NCBI GenBank assembly: GCA_002317475.1
Contig: DCIS01000102.1
Coordinates: 853-8,250, forward strand
Source: Prevotellaceae bacterium UBA1720
GTDB taxonomy: Bacteria; Bacteroidota; Bacteroidia; Bacteroidales; Bacteroidaceae
Length of the DNA: 7,398 nucleotides
Direction: 5' to 3'
Part shown: piece by piece, positions 5,955 to 7,398 of the stretch
Layout: each line of letters begins with the position of its first letter
Position numbering within the stretch: the first letter of the stretch is position 1
Notes under the pieces: model-generated
Told to the model about the DNA's origin: nothing
Databases searched by the model: none
Seen by the model: only the letters and a program-made list of their open reading frames with translations
Program-made: the position numbers and the translations under genes

Positions 5955-7280
5955 TTACTTTACGATCTGACCAGCAACGTTGAACTTCTGACCGTTCTTA
6001 ACGATAACAACCTTACCGTTCTCGATGAACTTAACATTAGCCTTCTCAGCCTTAACGGTGCTGATAGCATCAGCGTCATCAAGAACAATGTTCAAGCTCT
6101 TAACAGCAGACTTTGCACCTGGGATGTATGCACGGTTAGCATCCAAAGCTTTTCCTGTGTACTGCTTGAAGCTAGCATCGTTTGACAATACATAACAGGT
6201 ACCAGACACTGTAGTTTGTGAAGTTGTTGCAACCAAACTGTTAAAGCTTGCGTTGATAGTCTGAGGAGTCTCAGTTGAAGCAGCGAACTCAACCTTATCA
6301 GCATTAGGAGCGTAAATAAGAATACCAGTTTTGGCAGGAATAGCCTTGGTAACATCGAGATCCAAAAGAACGATCTCAGAACCATCAACAAGACAAGTAT
6401 ATGCCTTTACACCAGAAGTAGTGATCTTGAATGCAGAATCTGAAGAATAAGTTGCCATATGTGCAGAATTGAGCTTGGTTGCAGCAGCAGCATCCAGACC
6501 TTCATACTTAATAGAAATAGCATCACCAGCGGGAGAAGCAGCCTTGATGTCAGCAGCAAGTGCAGAACCAGAGAGAGATGCAGTTGAAGTAGTGCTATTA
6601 ACAGTTACGTTTACATCAGCATTCTTAGCATCCTTAATAACGATCTTAGCAGCGGGAAGAGTAATAACACCAGCATCTGTGTAAGAAGCGTTCTTAACAA
6701 CCTGCTCTGCCATTGTCCAAGTACGGAGCTCAGCTGCGGGAAGGATGATATCACACTTCTTGATTGAATCGAACCAGATTACCTTAACAACCTGACGAAG
6801 AGAAGCCTGATCATTCTCCTTCTTGAGATTAGCAGTTACATTGAAATTCTGAGTTCTTGAAGCAATCTCAGTACCTTCGTATTTAACTGTGAAAGCCTTA
6901 CCATTAACAGTAGCTTCCACAGTCATAGAAAGCTTACCACTTGTTACAGTATAAGTAGCGGCTTTAGTTGTGCGACCAACATAAGAAGTAGTACCACACT
7001 TAAAGTTGATTGCAGTTTCTACAGCAACAGTACCAGTAGTAGTAGTAGCATTGTTAGCAACAACGGTTTGCTCATCCATGGTCCAATTACCCAAAGTTGC
7101 AGCAGGAAGTGTGATAGTAGCAGTGGTACCATTGAAAGTAACATCCAGTACCTGAGTCAAAGATCTTGCACTTTTACCATCTGCGGTAATAGTAGCAGTT
7201 ACATTGTACTTTGCAGTGGTAGTAGCGAAGCTGGCTACACAAATGCATGCAAATGCAAATAAAGTAAATAACTTTTTCAT
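5955..7280 (-). CDS. Secreted protein with tandem duplicated domain and shared C-terminal module
   Basis: Function not recognised. The 441-aa product begins with a Sec signal peptide (MKKLFTLFAFACICVASFA, predicted cleavage after residue 19). Cys12 and Cys14 sit inside the hydrophobic core without a lipobox, so it is not a lipoprotein. Residues 24-138 and 145-264 are a diverged tandem duplication: each has LxQVxxV, an (I/L)xLPAAxL segment, WTMxEQxV (W66 and W188) and a closing KYEG (133-136, 258-261). This strand-rich pattern recalls the calycin-like beta-barrel domains of Bacteroidetes, a weak guess. Residues 274-410 match the end of the 1020-aa neighbour, and 417-441 form the tail KFIENG...GQIVK. 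The mature protein is rich in Ala, Thr, Val and Lys with few Cys. ATG 7280 follows an A/T-rich leader without Shine-Dalgarno. It probably heads an operon with the 51-aa peptide gene. Location is presumably the cell surface or medium. Confidence 0.92.
   Translation of the reverse strand: MKKLFTLFAFACICVASFATTTAKYNVTATITADGKSARSLTQVLDVTFNGTTATITLPAATLGNWTMDEQTVVANNATTTTGTVAVETAINFKCGTTSYVGRTTKAATYTVTSGKLSMTVEATVNGKAFTVKYEGTEIASRTQNFNVTANLKKENDQASLRQVVKVIWFDSIKKCDIILPAAELRTWTMAEQVVKNASYTDAGVITLPAAKIVIKDAKNADVNVTVNSTTSTASLSGSALAADIKAASPAGDAISIKYEGLDAAAATKLNSAHMATYSSDSAFKITTSGVKAYTCLVDGSEIVLLDLDVTKAIPAKTGILIYAPNADKVEFAASTETPQTINASFNSLVATTSQTTVSGTCYVLSNDASFKQYTGKALDANRAYIPGAKSAVKSLNIVLDDADAISTVKAEKANVKFIENGKVVIVKNGQKFNVAGQIVK
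5958..6461 (-). other. Shared C-terminal module and tail, copy 2 (in 441-aa protein)
   Basis: Residues 274-441. It aligns with residues 849-1020 of the 1020-aa protein through TYSS, GVKAY, IVLLDL, IPAKTGILI, VEF, LVATT, FKQYTGKALDANRAY, DDADAISTV and the 25-residue tail. Divergence is substantial through most of the module and lowest in the tail. Confidence 0.75.
6489..7211 (-). repeat. Tandem domain duplication within the 441-aa protein
   Basis: Repeat A (residues 24-138, bases 7211-6867) and repeat B (145-264, bases 6848-6489) align with an offset of 120-125 residues. Matching landmarks are L41/L161-x-QV, LPAA 58-61/180-183, WTM 66-68/188-190 and KYEG 133-136/258-261. Only the motifs are conserved, so the duplication is old. 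Confidence 0.75.
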
Positions 7281-7367
7281 TGTTTTGAAAATTAAATGAA
7301 TTAAAAATTTTTAATAATTATTTCGTAATCAGAGTTAATACCTATTAGTGATATCTATAATTCTCGG

Positions 7368-7398
7368 CAAAGTTACGAATTTTAAGTTATATACCAAA
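7368..7398 (-). promoter_or_regulatory. Promoter of the 441-aa protein / small peptide operon
   Basis: On the - strand, TTTG (7398-7395), a 19-nt spacer and TAACTTTG (7375-7368) match the Bacteroidetes promoter consensus exactly at the fixed positions. The 5' UTR would be about 80 nt and is strongly A/T-rich (7281-7330), without a Shine-Dalgarno sequence, as is usual for well-expressed Bacteroidetes genes. The -33 box ends at the window edge. Confidence 0.85.

Noticed and set aside
7222..7280. Lipoprotein signal for the 441-aa protein using Cys12 or Cys14
   Set aside because: No lipobox precedes either Cys and both are followed by more hydrophobic residues, so they sit inside a Sec signal peptide core.
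1..7398. CRISPR array, insertion sequence, toxin-antitoxin or phage genes
   Set aside because: No regularly spaced repeats, transposase, integrase or paired small toxin-antitoxin frames were found on either strand.

Overview
The window looks like a chromosomal segment from a member of the Bacteroidales, most likely Prevotella/Segatella or a close relative. Three promoters fit the Bacteroidetes sigma pattern TTTG-N19/20-TAnnTTTG, the protein genes lack clear Shine-Dalgarno dependence, and the two secreted proteins carry a C-terminal module and tail of a style I know from Prevotella surface proteins. The genus is an inference from style; no 16S rRNA or other marker is present.

Left part (1-2215, + strand) is housekeeping. 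It holds the 3' two-thirds of ffh (SRP54 GTPase, cut by the window edge), then folD (methylenetetrahydrofolate dehydrogenase/cyclohydrolase) 71 nt later, then a tRNA-His(GUG) gene. The tRNA gene has its own promoter, a structured leader and a strong intrinsic terminator. ffh and folD are probably co-transcribed.

Middle (2155-2538) has no convincing gene. It contains the tRNA terminator, a small cluster of GTTATGGTT repeats in both orientations, and a 12-bp stem hairpin that probably ends transcription from the right-hand gene.

Right part (2539-7398, - strand) encodes exported proteins. Reading in the direction of transcription, a promoter at the window's right edge drives a 441-aa secreted protein with an internal tandem duplication. 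Next, 40 nt downstream, comes a 51-aa acidic peptide gene (5759-5914) that is easily missed, and then an intrinsic terminator. A second promoter, with a 7-bp-arm dyad between its two boxes, drives a 1020-aa secreted protein with beta-helix-like repeats. The 441-aa and 1020-aa proteins are otherwise unlike each other but end in the same approximately 140-residue module plus a 25-residue tail (14 of 25 identical). This suggests common export, anchoring or processing. The best candidate for something undescribed is this pair of secreted proteins with the small peptide between them.
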